Source of the DNA: Anaerolineales bacterium
GTDB lineage: Bacteria > Chloroflexota > Anaerolineae > Anaerolineales > Villigracilaceae
Length of the DNA: 38,323 bases
Assembly (NCBI GenBank): GCA_013360875.1
Contig: JABWAU010000024.1
Coordinates: 1 to 38,323, forward strand
Direction: 5' to 3'
In this document: piece after piece, positions 14,626 to 22,911 of the stretch
How positions within the stretch are numbered: position 1 is the stretch's first letter
Layout of the letters: each line of letters starts with the position of its first letter
The notes under the pieces: generated by a model
Told to the model about the DNA's origin: nothing
Databases searched by the model: none
The model's input: only the letters and a program-made list of their open reading frames with translations
Program-made: the position numbers and the translations under genes

Positions 14626-16997
14626 CCGTCACTGCCTCCCCATCACGCTCCCTCGTCACCTGCTTGGTGTGCGGATTGACGACTTTGCACCCCCTTACGA
14701 ACAAAGCCGGTGAGGTATTCTGCTGTCCCTCGTGCAGGGAGGTCGCGGCGCTCCTGGCGGAGAGTCCGCTCGTTGAGGCGAAGCAGGCAAAGGTCGAGGG
14801 AAGAAGCGAAGAGGTCGTCATCACATTGGGTGGGATGTGGTGCTCGTCCTGCGCGTGGCTAGTGGGCGAACAACTCAAACGAACAAAAGGCGTCGTTGAC
14901 GCGGAAGTCAGTTTCATCCAACATCAGGCAAATCTCACGTACGACCCCTCAATTACCAATCCTCAATTACTAAAAAAACGCGTGCGCTCGCTTGGCTACA
15001 AAGCCGCTCTTCCCAATGAAAAACAATACGACGAAGAGGAATCGTTTTTCACTCGTCTGTTGATCGGCGGCGTGATGGTTTTGCACGATATGATCGTCGG
15101 CGCGGGGATTTACGCGCGGGAGGTTTTCGGCTGGGTGACGCCCGAGTCGCAGCCGCTGGTGGATTTCTTTCAGGTGATGATGCTTATCACGAGCCTGCCG
15201 GTTCTGATCCTGCTCGGTTTGCCGATCCTGCGCGCAGGTTTGGCGAGTTTACTGCGCGGGCAACCGAACATCCACACGCTCATCACCATCGGCACATTCT
15301 CCGCGTTCGGCTTGTCCGTGCGCAATTTGATCGCGGGTCACGGCGGCTTGTACTTCGACACAGCGACGATGCTCATCTTTCTGGTTTCGATCGGAAGGTG
15401 GCTGGAGATGCAGGCGCACAAATCGTCCAACGCGGCGGTGACGCGTTTGCTCGAACAAATTCCCGACTCGGCAACCATCGTGACAGCCGAAGGTGACATG
15501 GTTGTGCACGCCTCGGACCTGCGTGCGGGGCAACGCGTGCGTGTACGCCCCGGCGAAAAATTCCCGGTGGATGGTCTCATCGCAACGGGCGAGGGAGACG
15601 TGGACGAGTCCTTGCTGACAGGCGAACCCCGCCCCGTGACCCATCGCGCCGGCGATGCGGTTCAAGCCGGGACCCTGAACCTGGACGGGGGATTCGAGAT
15701 CATTGCCACCGCTGTCGGCGACTCGACCACAGCCGGGCAGATCGGTCGCCTGCTGCACGAGGCGTTGTGGAATCGCTCTCCGCTCGAACGGCTGGCGGAC
15801 AAGTTGGCGGCATGGATGACTCCCATTGCGTTGACTCTGGCGACGATTGCATTCCTGTTTTGGAATCATCAGTCAGGTGTCGAGGAGGGATTGCTCGTTG
15901 CATTGTCCGTACTATTGATCGCCTGTCCATGCGCGTTGGGGCTGGCAACCCCGTTGACGTTGTGGCTATCGCTGGGACGCGCGGCGGAATCGGGTGTCAT
16001 CCTGCGGAGCACCGCGGCATTGGAACGGCTAGCCAAAGTGGAAAAGATCTTCTTCGATAAAACGGGTACGCTCACGAAGTTGCCCATGAAGGTGGGGAAC
16101 GTGATCAGTAATCAGTTGTCAGTGAACACTCAGCAGTTTCTGCAAATTGTGGCTTCGGTGGAGAATGAATCAGAGCATCCGTTGGCAAAAGCGATTGTGG
16201 AATATGCCAAAGCGGAACATGTTGAATTCATCAAACCCGAATCGTTCAAGGCATTACCAGGTTTGGGTGTCATCGGCAAATTACCAATTACCAATCACCA
16301 ATTACTAATCGTGATCGGCAACGAACGCTTAATCGCACAAGAAGGTTTATCAATTTCAAGCGAGATCAAGCAAAAAGCAGAATCCATGAAAGAGGCTGGG
16401 CAGGTCGTTGTCTTTGCGGGGTGGGACGGGCAGGTACAGGGGTTGGTGGGGCTCGGTGAGACGGTCCGCGAGGAGGCGAGGGATGTGTTGCATCAATTGC
16501 AGTCTCGCGGACTCGGTCTCAGCGTGTTGACAGGCGATGAGGAAAGGGCAGGTCGGAGGTGGGAGGAGGCGTTGGGTGTTTCGGTCAAGGCGGGACTGAG
16601 TCCAGACGAGAAGATGTCGCATTTGGTCGGTCATGCCGCCATGATCGGCGACGGCATCAACGACGGTCCCGCGCTGGCGGCTTCGACTGTTGGCTTGGCG
16701 ATGAACCACGGCACGGACGTGGCGCGCACCGCCGCAGACGTGGTGCTGATGCGCGACGACCTGCGCGTGGTTCCGTGGCTGTTCGATCTCTCGAAGACCG
16801 CCATGCGCCGCGTCAAGGAAAATCTCGGCTGGGCGTTCATTTACAATATCATCGGCGTCGGGCTGGCGATGGCGGGGCTGATGCAGCCGGTCTTCGCTGC
16901 GCTGGCGATGGTGATGAGCAGCGTCTTCGTCACCGCCAACGCGATGCGGATGAACAAGTATCCGTTGCTGGATGAGGAAATGTCGGTGGTCGAGTAG
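14619..16997 (+). CDS. CcoI/CopA-type P1B copper-transporting ATPase
   Basis: A 792-aa heavy-metal ATPase. The N-terminus has a Cys-rich metal-binding domain typical of CcoI-like pumps ('TCLVCGL', '[11 protein letters not shown]'), then an HMA domain with '[11 protein letters not shown]' (C75, C78). The transmembrane metal site is C436-P-C438 in '[12 protein letters not shown]'. D480 in 'DKTGTLT' is phosphorylated; 'SEHPLAKAI' and '[10 protein letters not shown]' are also present. It likely exports Cu(I) for the CuA/CuB sites of the upstream enzyme. The GTG at 14619 has GGAGGGG 7 nt upstream. Three linkers (residues about 111-120, 496-507, 554-565) are encoded by heptanucleotide repeats inserted in frame. 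Confidence 0.93.
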   Translation: MVTVTASPSRSLVTCLVCGLTTLHPLTNKAGEVFCCPSCREVAALLAESPLVEAKQAKVEGRSEEVVITLGGMWCSSCAWLVGEQLKRTKGVVDAEVSFIQHQANLTYDPSITNPQLLKKRVRSLGYKAALPNEKQYDEEESFFTRLLIGGVMVLHDMIVGAGIYAREVFGWVTPESQPLVDFFQVMMLITSLPVLILLGLPILRAGLASLLRGQPNIHTLITIGTFSAFGLSVRNLIAGHGGLYFDTATMLIFLVSIGRWLEMQAHKSSNAAVTRLLEQIPDSATIVTAEGDMVVHASDLRAGQRVRVRPGEKFPVDGLIATGEGDVDESLLTGEPRPVTHRAGDAVQAGTLNLDGGFEIIATAVGDSTTAGQIGRLLHEALWNRSPLERLADKLAAWMTPIALTLATIAFLFWNHQSGVEEGLLVALSVLLIACPCALGLATPLTLWLSLGRAAESGVILRSTAALERLAKVEKIFFDKTGTLTKLPMKVGNVISNQLSVNTQQFLQIVASVENESEHPLAKAIVEYAKAEHVEFIKPESFKALPGLGVIGKLPITNHQLLIVIGNERLIAQEGLSISSEIKQKAESMKEAGQVVVFAGWDGQVQGLVGLGETVREEARDVLHQLQSRGLGLSVLTGDEERAGRRWEEALGVSVKAGLSPDEKMSHLVGHAAMIGDGINDGPALAASTVGLAMNHGTDVARTAADVVLMRDDLRVVPWLFDLSKTAMRRVKENLGWAFIYNIIGVGLAMAGLMQPVFAALAMVMSSVFVTANAMRMNKYPLLDEEMSVVE
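14950..14977 (+). repeat. In-frame heptamer repeat in the copper ATPase gene, site 1
   Basis: The units CAATTAC, CAATCCT, CAATTAC and TAAAAAA run in tandem and encode '[10 protein letters not shown]' in the linker after the HMA domain. Confidence 0.7.
16106..16140 (+). repeat. In-frame heptamer repeat in the copper ATPase gene, site 2
   Basis: Five 7-nt units (CAGTAAT, CAGTTGT, CAGTGAA, CACTCAG, CAGTTTC) encode '[12 protein letters not shown]' in the nucleotide-binding region just after DKTGT. They belong to the same CAGTGAT family as the intergenic repeats. Confidence 0.75.
16278..16312 (+). repeat. In-frame heptamer repeat in the copper ATPase gene, site 3
   Basis: AAATTAC, CAATTAC, CAATCAC, CAATTAC and TAATCGT follow one another and encode '[12 protein letters not shown]'. 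This lies in a loop of the nucleotide-binding domain where other family members have a short turn. Confidence 0.75.
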
Positions 16998-17022
16998 CCC
17001 TGGGCGCTCGTTACGAAGGGCT

Positions 17023-17189
17023 TATCGAGACCACCAGTAACCAGTTCAAATCCTGTTACGAAATTACTTTTGAACATCGTGGTCTCGATACAGGCTTTGC
17101 CCTACTCGACCATCAGCGGCGTATCGAAACCACCCGTAAGCAAAGCGTTTCCCGTTACAAAAATACTTTTGAAAACAGGTGGTCTCGAA
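17023..17189. repeat. Tandem pair of long palindromic repeats
   Basis: Two related units lie 99 bp apart. In the first, TATCGAGACCAC (17023-17034) pairs exactly with 17079-17090. In the second, TCGAAACCACC (17124-17134) pairs with 17179-17189, one mismatch. The interiors share '(C)CGTTAC-AAA-TACTTTTGAA'-like sequence, and each unit is followed by a copy of 'CTACTCGACC' (17103-17112 and 17210-17219). They fill the 252-nt gap before the cytochrome b-ferredoxin gene; no gene is seen there. Confidence 0.75.
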
Positions 17190-17249
17190 ACGCTCGCAAA
17201 CTGCGCTCGCTACTCGACCCCGAAATTTTGTAAAACTGGAAGATTCTTG

Positions 17250-19313
17250 ATGACAAGAAAAACCTACACGGAACGACGCTTTATGCGCACACTCGAACGA
17301 GGCTGGGCTTTCATCGAAGGCGTCGTGAACCGATTCGTCAAATCGGATTTCAATCCGCTCTATCACCTCGGCACACTGACGATCTTCATGCTCATCGTGT
17401 TGATCGCTACGGGCGTGTATCTCACGATCATCTACCGTCCCGGGCTGGATGTAGCGTACGCCACCGTCGAAAAGATCGATTCCAACTGGTTCGGCTCGCT
17501 CATGCGGAGCGTGCATCGTTACGCATCCGACGCGATGATCCTCCTCACCATCCTCCACCTCGTCAAGATGTTCGTCAGCGACAAGTTCTGGGGGCAGCGC
17601 TGGCTGGCGTGGACGAGCGGCTGGATCATGCTCGCCATGACGTGGCTGGTCGGCACGTTCGGCTACTGGCTGGTCTGGGATCAGCGCGCGCAGTGGATGA
17701 CCGAATACATGATGGAAACTCTCGCCGGTACCTCGGGACTCACCTACATCGCGCCCGATCTCGCTTCGCGCACATTCTCCAACTTCGTCATCATCCTCTT
17801 CCTGCACGTGTTCCTGCCGCTTATCGGATTCCTCGGCATTTACATTCACGGACTGCGCCTCTCACGCGCCCGCTGGTGGTCGCCGCGCTGGGCGAGCATT
17901 CAGGCGGTCGTCGGGTTGGTCGTGCTCTCGCTCATCAAACCCACCCAATCCTTCGCGCCCGCCGACCTCTCCACGCTGGTCGAATCCGTGCCGATGGACG
18001 CGTACTATCTCGGTTTCCTGCCATTGATAGACAAAATGGGGAACGTGATCTTCTGGGGACTTGCGATTCTCATCGGCGGGAGCCTTTTCCTGCTCCCCTG
18101 GCTCGCCTCGGGGCGTGACGATGGACCTGCCCTCGTCACCGACGCCAAGTGCACGGGATGCGTTCTCTGCTATGCCGAGTGTCCGTATGACGCCATCCGC
18201 ATGGTTCCACGGGATGACGATTCGGGTTATCAAAAACTGGCGGTTATCAATGCGAAGCAATGCACCGCGTGCGGGATTTGCGTTGGAGCATGTCCCACCG
18301 ACGCGATTGATTTGAAGGGCGGTTACAGCAGCGAACAGACCTTCAATGTGATTCGTGGCGCGCTTCATCGTGAAGTAAAGGAAGGACATCCCGTCACGGT
18401 GGTGTTCGTGAGTCAACGCGCGAAGGCACTTGGAGGGATTCCCGCGCAATTAAACGTCAGCGGAGAAAAGGCTCATGTCGCTGTGGCAGGCTGGGGTGAG
18501 TCCGAGGCGGCGCGCGTCGTCACGGCGGTTTTGCCGAGCGTGGGCGCGGTCAACATCGAGTGGATCAAATCCCTGCTCAACGGCGAGGGCGCGCGCGATG
18601 TCGTGATCGTGTCGCATCCATATGACGATGCGCTGAACCGCGAGGACGCGCATTGGATCCTGAACCGTCTGCATTTGCGCCCCGCGCTGGTGACGAAGGG
18701 CTTGCACTGGCTGGAGGTAACGCCCGGCGACGCGGGGACGTTGGCGAAGTTTTTGGATGATCTGCATAGTGAACATACGCAATCGAAGAAGAGCGCGCCC
18801 CTCCTGCCGCCCGTGAAGGGACGCAGCAAACTCGTGCCTTCGCTCGTGAGCGCGTTGGTCGGGACCGTTTTGTTGCTGGGCTTGTTTGCGCTGGCTCTGC
18901 CGTTGGACGTGAAGGCGGGCATGTCTGCCGCGGAGAATTCGGCATTACGAATTGCCGTGGATGCAAAAGGGAAGGTGGAACTGGCGAAGATTCCCGAAGG
19001 CGTAACCTTGCCCGAAGGCGCGGACGCAGAGAAGATCTTCGGCGGCACGCATTACCCGATGAGCGTGCGCGTGGTCGTGGACGGCGCGACGATGCTCGAC
19101 GAAACCTACAAACCCTCGGGCATTAGCGGCAACGGCCGTATCTCCGCGCTGGAGTTTTTGGAAATCGAACCGGGCACGCGCCGGGTGGAAGTGTGGGTGA
19201 AGGACGATTCGGATGAGTATCGTTCGGTGTTTTCGGGGAAGATCGTTTTCGAAAAGGGGAAAGCGCTTATCCTCGCGTACGACGAGGCGAGGGATGTGTT
19301 TGTATTGAGGTGA
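17250..19313 (+). CDS. Cytochrome b / 2[4Fe-4S] ferredoxin fusion membrane protein
   Basis: A 687-aa fusion. Residues about 35-230 form a cytochrome b N-terminal domain of four helices. Its dihaem ligand pairs are H89/H103 and H186/H200, each with 13 residues between. A further membrane helix is followed by a ferredoxin domain with C301, C304, C307, C311 and C338, C341, C344, C348 (two CxxCxxCxxxC-type cluster motifs). Residues about 380-515 resemble the delta-subunit (MvhD-like) fold but lack its cysteines. Another helix (about 528-550) leads to a C-terminal beta domain. It may couple quinol and low-potential ferredoxin electrons; the partner is unknown. The ATG at 17250 has GGAAG upstream; the open frame extends into the repeat region. 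Confidence 0.85.
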   Translation: MTRKTYTERRFMRTLERGWAFIEGVVNRFVKSDFNPLYHLGTLTIFMLIVLIATGVYLTIIYRPGLDVAYATVEKIDSNWFGSLMRSVHRYASDAMILLTILHLVKMFVSDKFWGQRWLAWTSGWIMLAMTWLVGTFGYWLVWDQRAQWMTEYMMETLAGTSGLTYIAPDLASRTFSNFVIILFLHVFLPLIGFLGIYIHGLRLSRARWWSPRWASIQAVVGLVVLSLIKPTQSFAPADLSTLVESVPMDAYYLGFLPLIDKMGNVIFWGLAILIGGSLFLLPWLASGRDDGPALVTDAKCTGCVLCYAECPYDAIRMVPRDDDSGYQKLAVINAKQCTACGICVGACPTDAIDLKGGYSSEQTFNVIRGALHREVKEGHPVTVVFVSQRAKALGGIPAQLNVSGEKAHVAVAGWGESEAARVVTAVLPSVGAVNIEWIKSLLNGEGARDVVIVSHPYDDALNREDAHWILNRLHLRPALVTKGLHWLEVTPGDAGTLAKFLDDLHSEHTQSKKSAPLLPPVKGRSKLVPSLVSALVGTVLLLGLFALALPLDVKAGMSAAENSALRIAVDAKGKVELAKIPEGVTLPEGADAEKIFGGTHYPMSVRVVVDGATMLDETYKPSGISGNGRISALEFLEIEPGTRRVEVWVKDDSDEYRSVFSGKIVFEKGKALILAYDEARDVFVLR

Positions 19314-19328
19314 CTGATGACTTCAGCC

Positions 19329-19387
19329 CAGTGATCAGTTACCAGTGATCAGCAGTGATCAGTTACCAGTAATCAGTGATCAGTATT
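19329..19387. repeat. CAGTGAT-family heptamer tandem repeat
   Basis: About eight 7-nt units (CAGTGAT, CAGTTAC, CAGTAAT and CAGTATT variants) with one 3-nt slip. The array supplies the last codons and the stop of the minus-strand gene at 19373-19882. Confidence 0.85.
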
Positions 19388-19882
19388 CGGTTTCGGCTTC
19401 CTGTTATAGGCGATGAAAAACGCCGCCAGTATCACTACCAGGATCGCAAGTGGAATCCAATTCAGGCGGGCGCGTTCGGCGAGGGCGGCGCGGAAGGGTT
19501 CGTTCGCAGAGGGGTTTGCCGCGTACCATTTACCGTCATACTCGGAGGAGCCCTCCACAAGCCCATCGTAGAAAACATACCCCGTGTAGGGATAATAATG
19601 CAACTGGTCGAAGGGTCTGGCTGTGGGTTTGTCGTCCACTGTTTCGACGTACACGCGCACGATCTCGTACCCCTGACCGGGGTCGGCGGGAGGCGGGATC
19701 TCGCCCCGCGTAAAATCGGCGAAGGCGAAGAAATCCTGTGTGAGCGCGGGGTTGGTAATGTTGATTTCGCCCGTGATGCCCGGTCCCTTGACGGTGAGGT
19801 AATCGAAACCGCCCTGGGCAAGGACGATTGCCGAGGGGATGAAAAGGCTCAGCGCAACCAGGAGGAGGGAAAGTCTTTTCAT
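19373..19882 (-). CDS. Exported membrane-anchored protein of unknown function, coupled to haem A synthase
   Basis: A 169-aa protein not recognised. It has a cleavable-type signal peptide ('LLVALSLFIPSAIVLAQ'), an outward domain of about 110 residues without Cys, and a C-terminal membrane helix ('WIPLAILVVILAAFFIAY'). The ATG overlaps the stop of the haem A synthase gene (ATGA), so the two are co-translated and probably work in the same process, oxidase assembly. The outer domain starts 'FDYLTVKGPGITGEINITNP'. The gene's end lies in a heptamer repeat array, which provides the final residues 'NTDH' and the stop, so the native C-terminus may have been changed. Confidence 0.75.
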   Translation of the reverse strand: MKRLSLLLVALSLFIPSAIVLAQGGFDYLTVKGPGITGEINITNPALTQDFFAFADFTRGEIPPPADPGQGYEIVRVYVETVDDKPTARPFDQLHYYPYTGYVFYDGLVEGSSEYDGKWYAANPSANEPFRAALAERARLNWIPLAILVVILAAFFIAYNRKPKPNTDH

Positions 19883-20919
19883 GCCTCCGCCATTTTTGCA
19901 TCCAGCGCCCTGAACCGGTGAATGAGGTAGACCGCCAGCGAAAACAGTACGATGGCATTCGCCTGATGAACCAGAGCGACAACGATATTGACGAAAGATA
20001 AGACCGTCCACACGCCGAGCGTGATCTGCAATGCGACCGCGCCGAGGAGCCACAATAAACTGTTTTGAATGTCGCGCGGATAGTTTTGTTTCTTTACGAC
20101 CCAGAACACGTAAGGCACGGCAAGCAATCCGATCCACGCGAACCAGCGATGGATGAATACGATGGTCTGCGGCATTTCGAGGAAATTAATCCACGAATCG
20201 AACAGATTGGGCGGGATCCATTTGCCGAACATCAGGGGCCAGGTGCTGGATACGTGACCCGCCTTGAGTCCCGCTGTCATGCCGCCGTAGGCGATCTGGA
20301 TGATGAGGAGGACGAACGAGATCAGGGCAAGTTTCGAGGGCAGGGACCATTTCGCTTTTTTGTTGTTATCGGGGAAGCCGAATTTATGTCCCAGCGCAGT
20401 CCATAACGCGAGACCGAGGAGGGTAAGCGCGAGGAGGAGATGGATCGTAAGGTTGAAGTGACTGACCGCGGGTCGGTCCACCAGTCCGCTGGCGACCATG
20501 ATCCAGCCTGCGACCGCTTGCGAGATGAACAGCATCCCCATGACGAAATACATCCCGAATTCCTTCCACGGAATGGCTTTCTTGAAGAGGAAATAGAAAA
20601 CGGGAATCGCGTATGCAAATCCCGCGAGACGCGCGATGAGGCGGTGGATCCACTCGATGTAGAAGATGTATTGGTATTCATCGAGCGTCATCCCCGTGTT
20701 GACCTTGATGTATTCGGGCGTCTGCTGATATTTGACGAACTCCGCCTCCCAGGCTCTCTGCCCAATGGGCGGAATGACCCCGCTAATCGGGTTCCATTCC
20801 ACGATGGAGAGTCCCGAACGGGTGAGTCGAACGAACCCCCCGAAGATAACGAGAAAAGCGACGATGCCGCTGAAGAGAAAGAGCCACTTCATCACGGCTT
20901 TGTTCTGTGTTTGAGGCAC
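19879..20919 (-). CDS. ctaA: Haem A synthase (COX15/CtaA family)
   Basis: A 346-aa membrane enzyme with eight predicted helices. It oxidises the C8 methyl of haem O to the formyl group of haem A. The hallmark 'GGFVRLTRSGLSIVEWNPIS' is near the N-terminus. The conserved His residues are in 'EWIHRLIAR', 'HFNLTIHLLLA', 'FIHRWFAW' and 'LVHQANAIVL'. The start is GTG with GGAGGG 4 nt before it. It is convergent with the cytochrome b-ferredoxin gene and overlaps the small membrane-protein gene after it. No haem O synthase (ctaB) is in the window. Its presence suggests that some oxidase in this organism uses haem A. Confidence 0.95.
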   Translation of the reverse strand: MPQTQNKAVMKWLFLFSGIVAFLVIFGGFVRLTRSGLSIVEWNPISGVIPPIGQRAWEAEFVKYQQTPEYIKVNTGMTLDEYQYIFYIEWIHRLIARLAGFAYAIPVFYFLFKKAIPWKEFGMYFVMGMLFISQAVAGWIMVASGLVDRPAVSHFNLTIHLLLALTLLGLALWTALGHKFGFPDNNKKAKWSLPSKLALISFVLLIIQIAYGGMTAGLKAGHVSSTWPLMFGKWIPPNLFDSWINFLEMPQTIVFIHRWFAWIGLLAVPYVFWVVKKQNYPRDIQNSLLWLLGAVALQITLGVWTVLSFVNIVVALVHQANAIVLFSLAVYLIHRFRALDAKMAEA

Positions 20920-20950
20920 GTTGCCCTCCGATGATGTGATTTAACCTGAG

Positions 20951-21079
20951 TTCGGGATAAGGATGCGCAGGCGCTTTTTGTACACGGATAACGCGGAGCA
21001 GACGGAGAAGTCCGTAAAAAATACGGAAGGATTCCGTGCTGTTCGTGTAATCCGTGGCCCCAAAAGGCTTATCCCGAAC
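20951..21079. repeat. MITE-like element with 11-bp terminal inverted repeats
   Basis: TTCGGGATAAG (20951-20961) and its exact complement (21069-21079) bracket an interior built from CACGGAT/ATCCGTG and ACGGA/TCCGT pairs. The interior resembles the sequence at 38231-38323, including 'TTTTGTACACGGAT'. No coding sequence is seen. Confidence 0.65.
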
Positions 21080-21180
21080 CGACGTTATTTATGGAGTCGA
21101 ACGACTTGCTGTTCAGTACCCCGGAAGCAAGTTCCGGTTTCCAGGGCGGAATTATAGCATCAGGGTATGAGATGCCGATT

Positions 21181-21216
21181 AAGCAGGATCAGCCTCCGGC
21201 TGGGAATGAAGCGCAC
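21181..21216 (+). repeat. Conserved intergenic element, copy C
   Basis: AGGATCAGCC, a small AGCC-TCC-GGCT hairpin core, then GGGAATGAAGCG. It lies directly before the -10 box of the hypA-like gene and matches the elements at 11282, 35735 (inverted) and 35789. Confidence 0.5.
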
Positions 21217-21224
21217 GTCCCGGG

Positions 21225-21230
21225 TATAAT
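21225..21230 (+). promoter_or_regulatory. -10 box TATAAT of the hypA-like gene
   Basis: TATAAT ends 10 nt before the ATG at 21241, leaving a leader of only about 3-4 nt. No Shine-Dalgarno sequence is present, so a near-leaderless mRNA is likely. Confidence 0.6.
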
Positions 21231-21240
21231 CCGCCCATCC

Positions 21241-21579
21241 ATGCGCGAACTTCAGTCCATCAAAGCCCTCGTCGAAAAGATGATTCGCCGCGCGGATGCG
21301 GCGCGCATCCGGCAGATCCATCTGGCGCTGGGCGAACTCGCCTACCTCGACCGGGACGCGCTCCAAAATCACTGGGACGAACTGACCAGAGGCACGCCGT
21401 TGGAACACGCCCGGCTTCATTTCCGTCTCATCCATGCCGAGGCGCAGTGCATGGCGTGTTTCAAGAAATATCGTCCCATCAGCGGGAATATCCATTGCCC
21501 GCATTGCGGAAGTTTCGGCGCAAAAATTTTATGCGGCGAGGAGTTCCATGTTGAATCCATCGAGACGGACGAAGAATAG
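21241..21579 (+). CDS. HypA/HybF-like zinc protein lacking the nickel-binding His2
   Basis: A 112-aa protein of HypA size and layout. HypA delivers nickel to [NiFe] hydrogenase or urease. The zinc ribbon is intact (C70, C73, C86, C89). 'MRRADAARIRQIHLALGELA' matches the HypA central block. HypA proteins start Met-His-Glu and bind nickel through the Met amine and His2; here residue 2 is Arg (M-R-E). No hydrogenase gene is nearby. Either nickel binding is lost or the protein has another role. The start is firm, since a TATAAT lies just before it and no other in-frame start fits. A TolB-like gene overlaps its end. Confidence 0.78.
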   Translation: MRELQSIKALVEKMIRRADAARIRQIHLALGELAYLDRDALQNHWDELTRGTPLEHARLHFRLIHAEAQCMACFKKYRPISGNIHCPHCGSFGAKILCGEEFHVESIETDEE

Positions 21580-22642
21580 ATTTTGTCGGACTGCGCCGAT
21601 CCTGCTTCTGCTTGCGGCAGCGGGATGCAACATGCCCGTCGCCTCCACTCCGACCCCGGACCTGTTCTCCACACTGCAAGCCTCCACCCCGCTGACGGCT
21701 TTCACGCCCGAACTTCTCGAAACGCAAACGCCCCTGCCGACGGACTTTGCCTTGCCCACCCTCACGCCCACAGCCTTTCCCACAGGTGGCATCCCCTCTC
21801 CATCCCCGGCCGACGGCTTGACGGGACACATCGTCTTCACCTGCCAGGTTTTCAAGGTTCAGGCGCAAAACCAGATCTGCATCATGAACGCGGATGGTTC
21901 CGGCTATCGCCGCCTGACGACCGACGACACAAGGCAGCACTTTTATCCCTCGCTTTCCCCGGATGGAGCGAGCGTGCTGTATTCGGCGTTCTATGAAACG
22001 AACAACTTCGAGATCTTTGAGATGAGACTCAGCGACGGGAGCGTCACTCGCATTACGAATTCTTCGGTTGTCGAGACCGCACCGGAACTTTCCCCAGATG
22101 GAACGACCATCGTTTATTCCCGTTACAACCCGAACACGGAGAAGTATCAGATCATCCTCGCGGAACGCAATGGGGCGAACCCGGGCAACATCCCCGGCGC
22201 GTCGGGCTGGGACCCCACCTGGTCGCCGGACGGCAGGCAGGTGTTGTTCGCCTCCGATGCCAGGGGAACCACGCAACTGTACGCGGCGCGTGTGGATGGA
22301 CGGGAACTGCGGACGATCACGAACCTCCCCGCCATCCGCGGGCGAAGCGACTGGTCGCCGGATGGGAATTCCATCGTCACGTATTCCGGTCCCGCGTGGA
22401 ACCGCGAACTCTACATCCTGAACGCGGACGGGTCGAACGCGCGTCAACTCACGCCAGGCGGCGGCAACAGCCAGGGACCGTCCTTTTCGCCGGATGGCAA
22501 GTGGGTTGCGTTCACCGCCTACTTCGACAATTACGGCGACGACCACGGATGCGAACTCTACGTCATCCGCGTGGACGGAACGGATTTGCGGCGGCTGACG
22601 AACAACGATTACTGCGATTACCAACCGCGCTGGGGACCGTAA
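21548..22642 (+). CDS. TolB-like beta-propeller lipoprotein
   Basis: A 364-aa exported protein. The signal peptide carries a lipobox 'AAAGC', followed by a Thr/Pro-rich linker ('TPTPDLFSTLQASTPLTAF'). The rest is a PD40/TolB-type propeller with six recognisable 'SPDGxxVxF/Y' blades, such as 'PSLSPDGASVLYSAF', 'PTWSPDGRQVLFASD' and 'PSFSPDGKWVAFTAY'. 'ICIMNADGSGYRRLT' and 'LYILNADGSNARQLT' are the partner strands. The blades resemble the C-terminal half of the kinase at 35937. The ATG at 21548 has GAGGAG 4 nt upstream and overlaps the hypA-like gene by 32 nt in another frame. The ligand is unknown. Confidence 0.87.
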   Translation: MLNPSRRTKNRFCRTAPILLLLAAAGCNMPVASTPTPDLFSTLQASTPLTAFTPELLETQTPLPTDFALPTLTPTAFPTGGIPSPSPADGLTGHIVFTCQVFKVQAQNQICIMNADGSGYRRLTTDDTRQHFYPSLSPDGASVLYSAFYETNNFEIFEMRLSDGSVTRITNSSVVETAPELSPDGTTIVYSRYNPNTEKYQIILAERNGANPGNIPGASGWDPTWSPDGRQVLFASDARGTTQLYAARVDGRELRTITNLPAIRGRSDWSPDGNSIVTYSGPAWNRELYILNADGSNARQLTPGGGNSQGPSFSPDGKWVAFTAYFDNYGDDHGCELYVIRVDGTDLRRLTNNDYCDYQPRWGP

Positions 22643-22814
22643 CGCGACTTTCAAGTCGCGATCTGATGACGACACGGCGAAGCGTGTCATGGTACCGCAA
22701 GATTTTGCAGGTTAGTTAAATCCAGCAAAAGAAGAGCCCAGCTTCGTACTGCAAAGTTCACTTGGCAGCAGGCGCGCTTCGGCAGGGAAGCCGTCCTTTA
22801 CAATCTGAAGATTG
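22643..22814. repeat. Mosaic of short palindromes
   Basis: The 269-nt gap after the TolB-like gene is a string of small hairpins: CGCGACTT-tc-AAGTCGCG (22643-22660), GACACG-gcgaag-CGTGTC (22671-22688), GCAA-gatt-TTGC (about 22697-22708) and CAATCT-ga-AGATTG (22801-22814). The second is also found, reversed, at 10644-10662. The gap ends with the AGGAGA site of the SDR gene. Confidence 0.65.
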
Positions 22815-22911
22815 CTGTACTTTATTGCGCGATTAATTTGGTAAAGTACAGTGTCTTGCGCTCTAAAGGCGATACTAAGAAACGTGTCGCGGTACGAAAC
22901 AGGAGAACAGC

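Noticed and set aside
20951-21240. Riboswitch or structured leader for the hypA-like gene.
   Set aside because: The predicted start of transcription lies only 3-4 nt before the ATG, so the upstream structure would not be in the mRNA.
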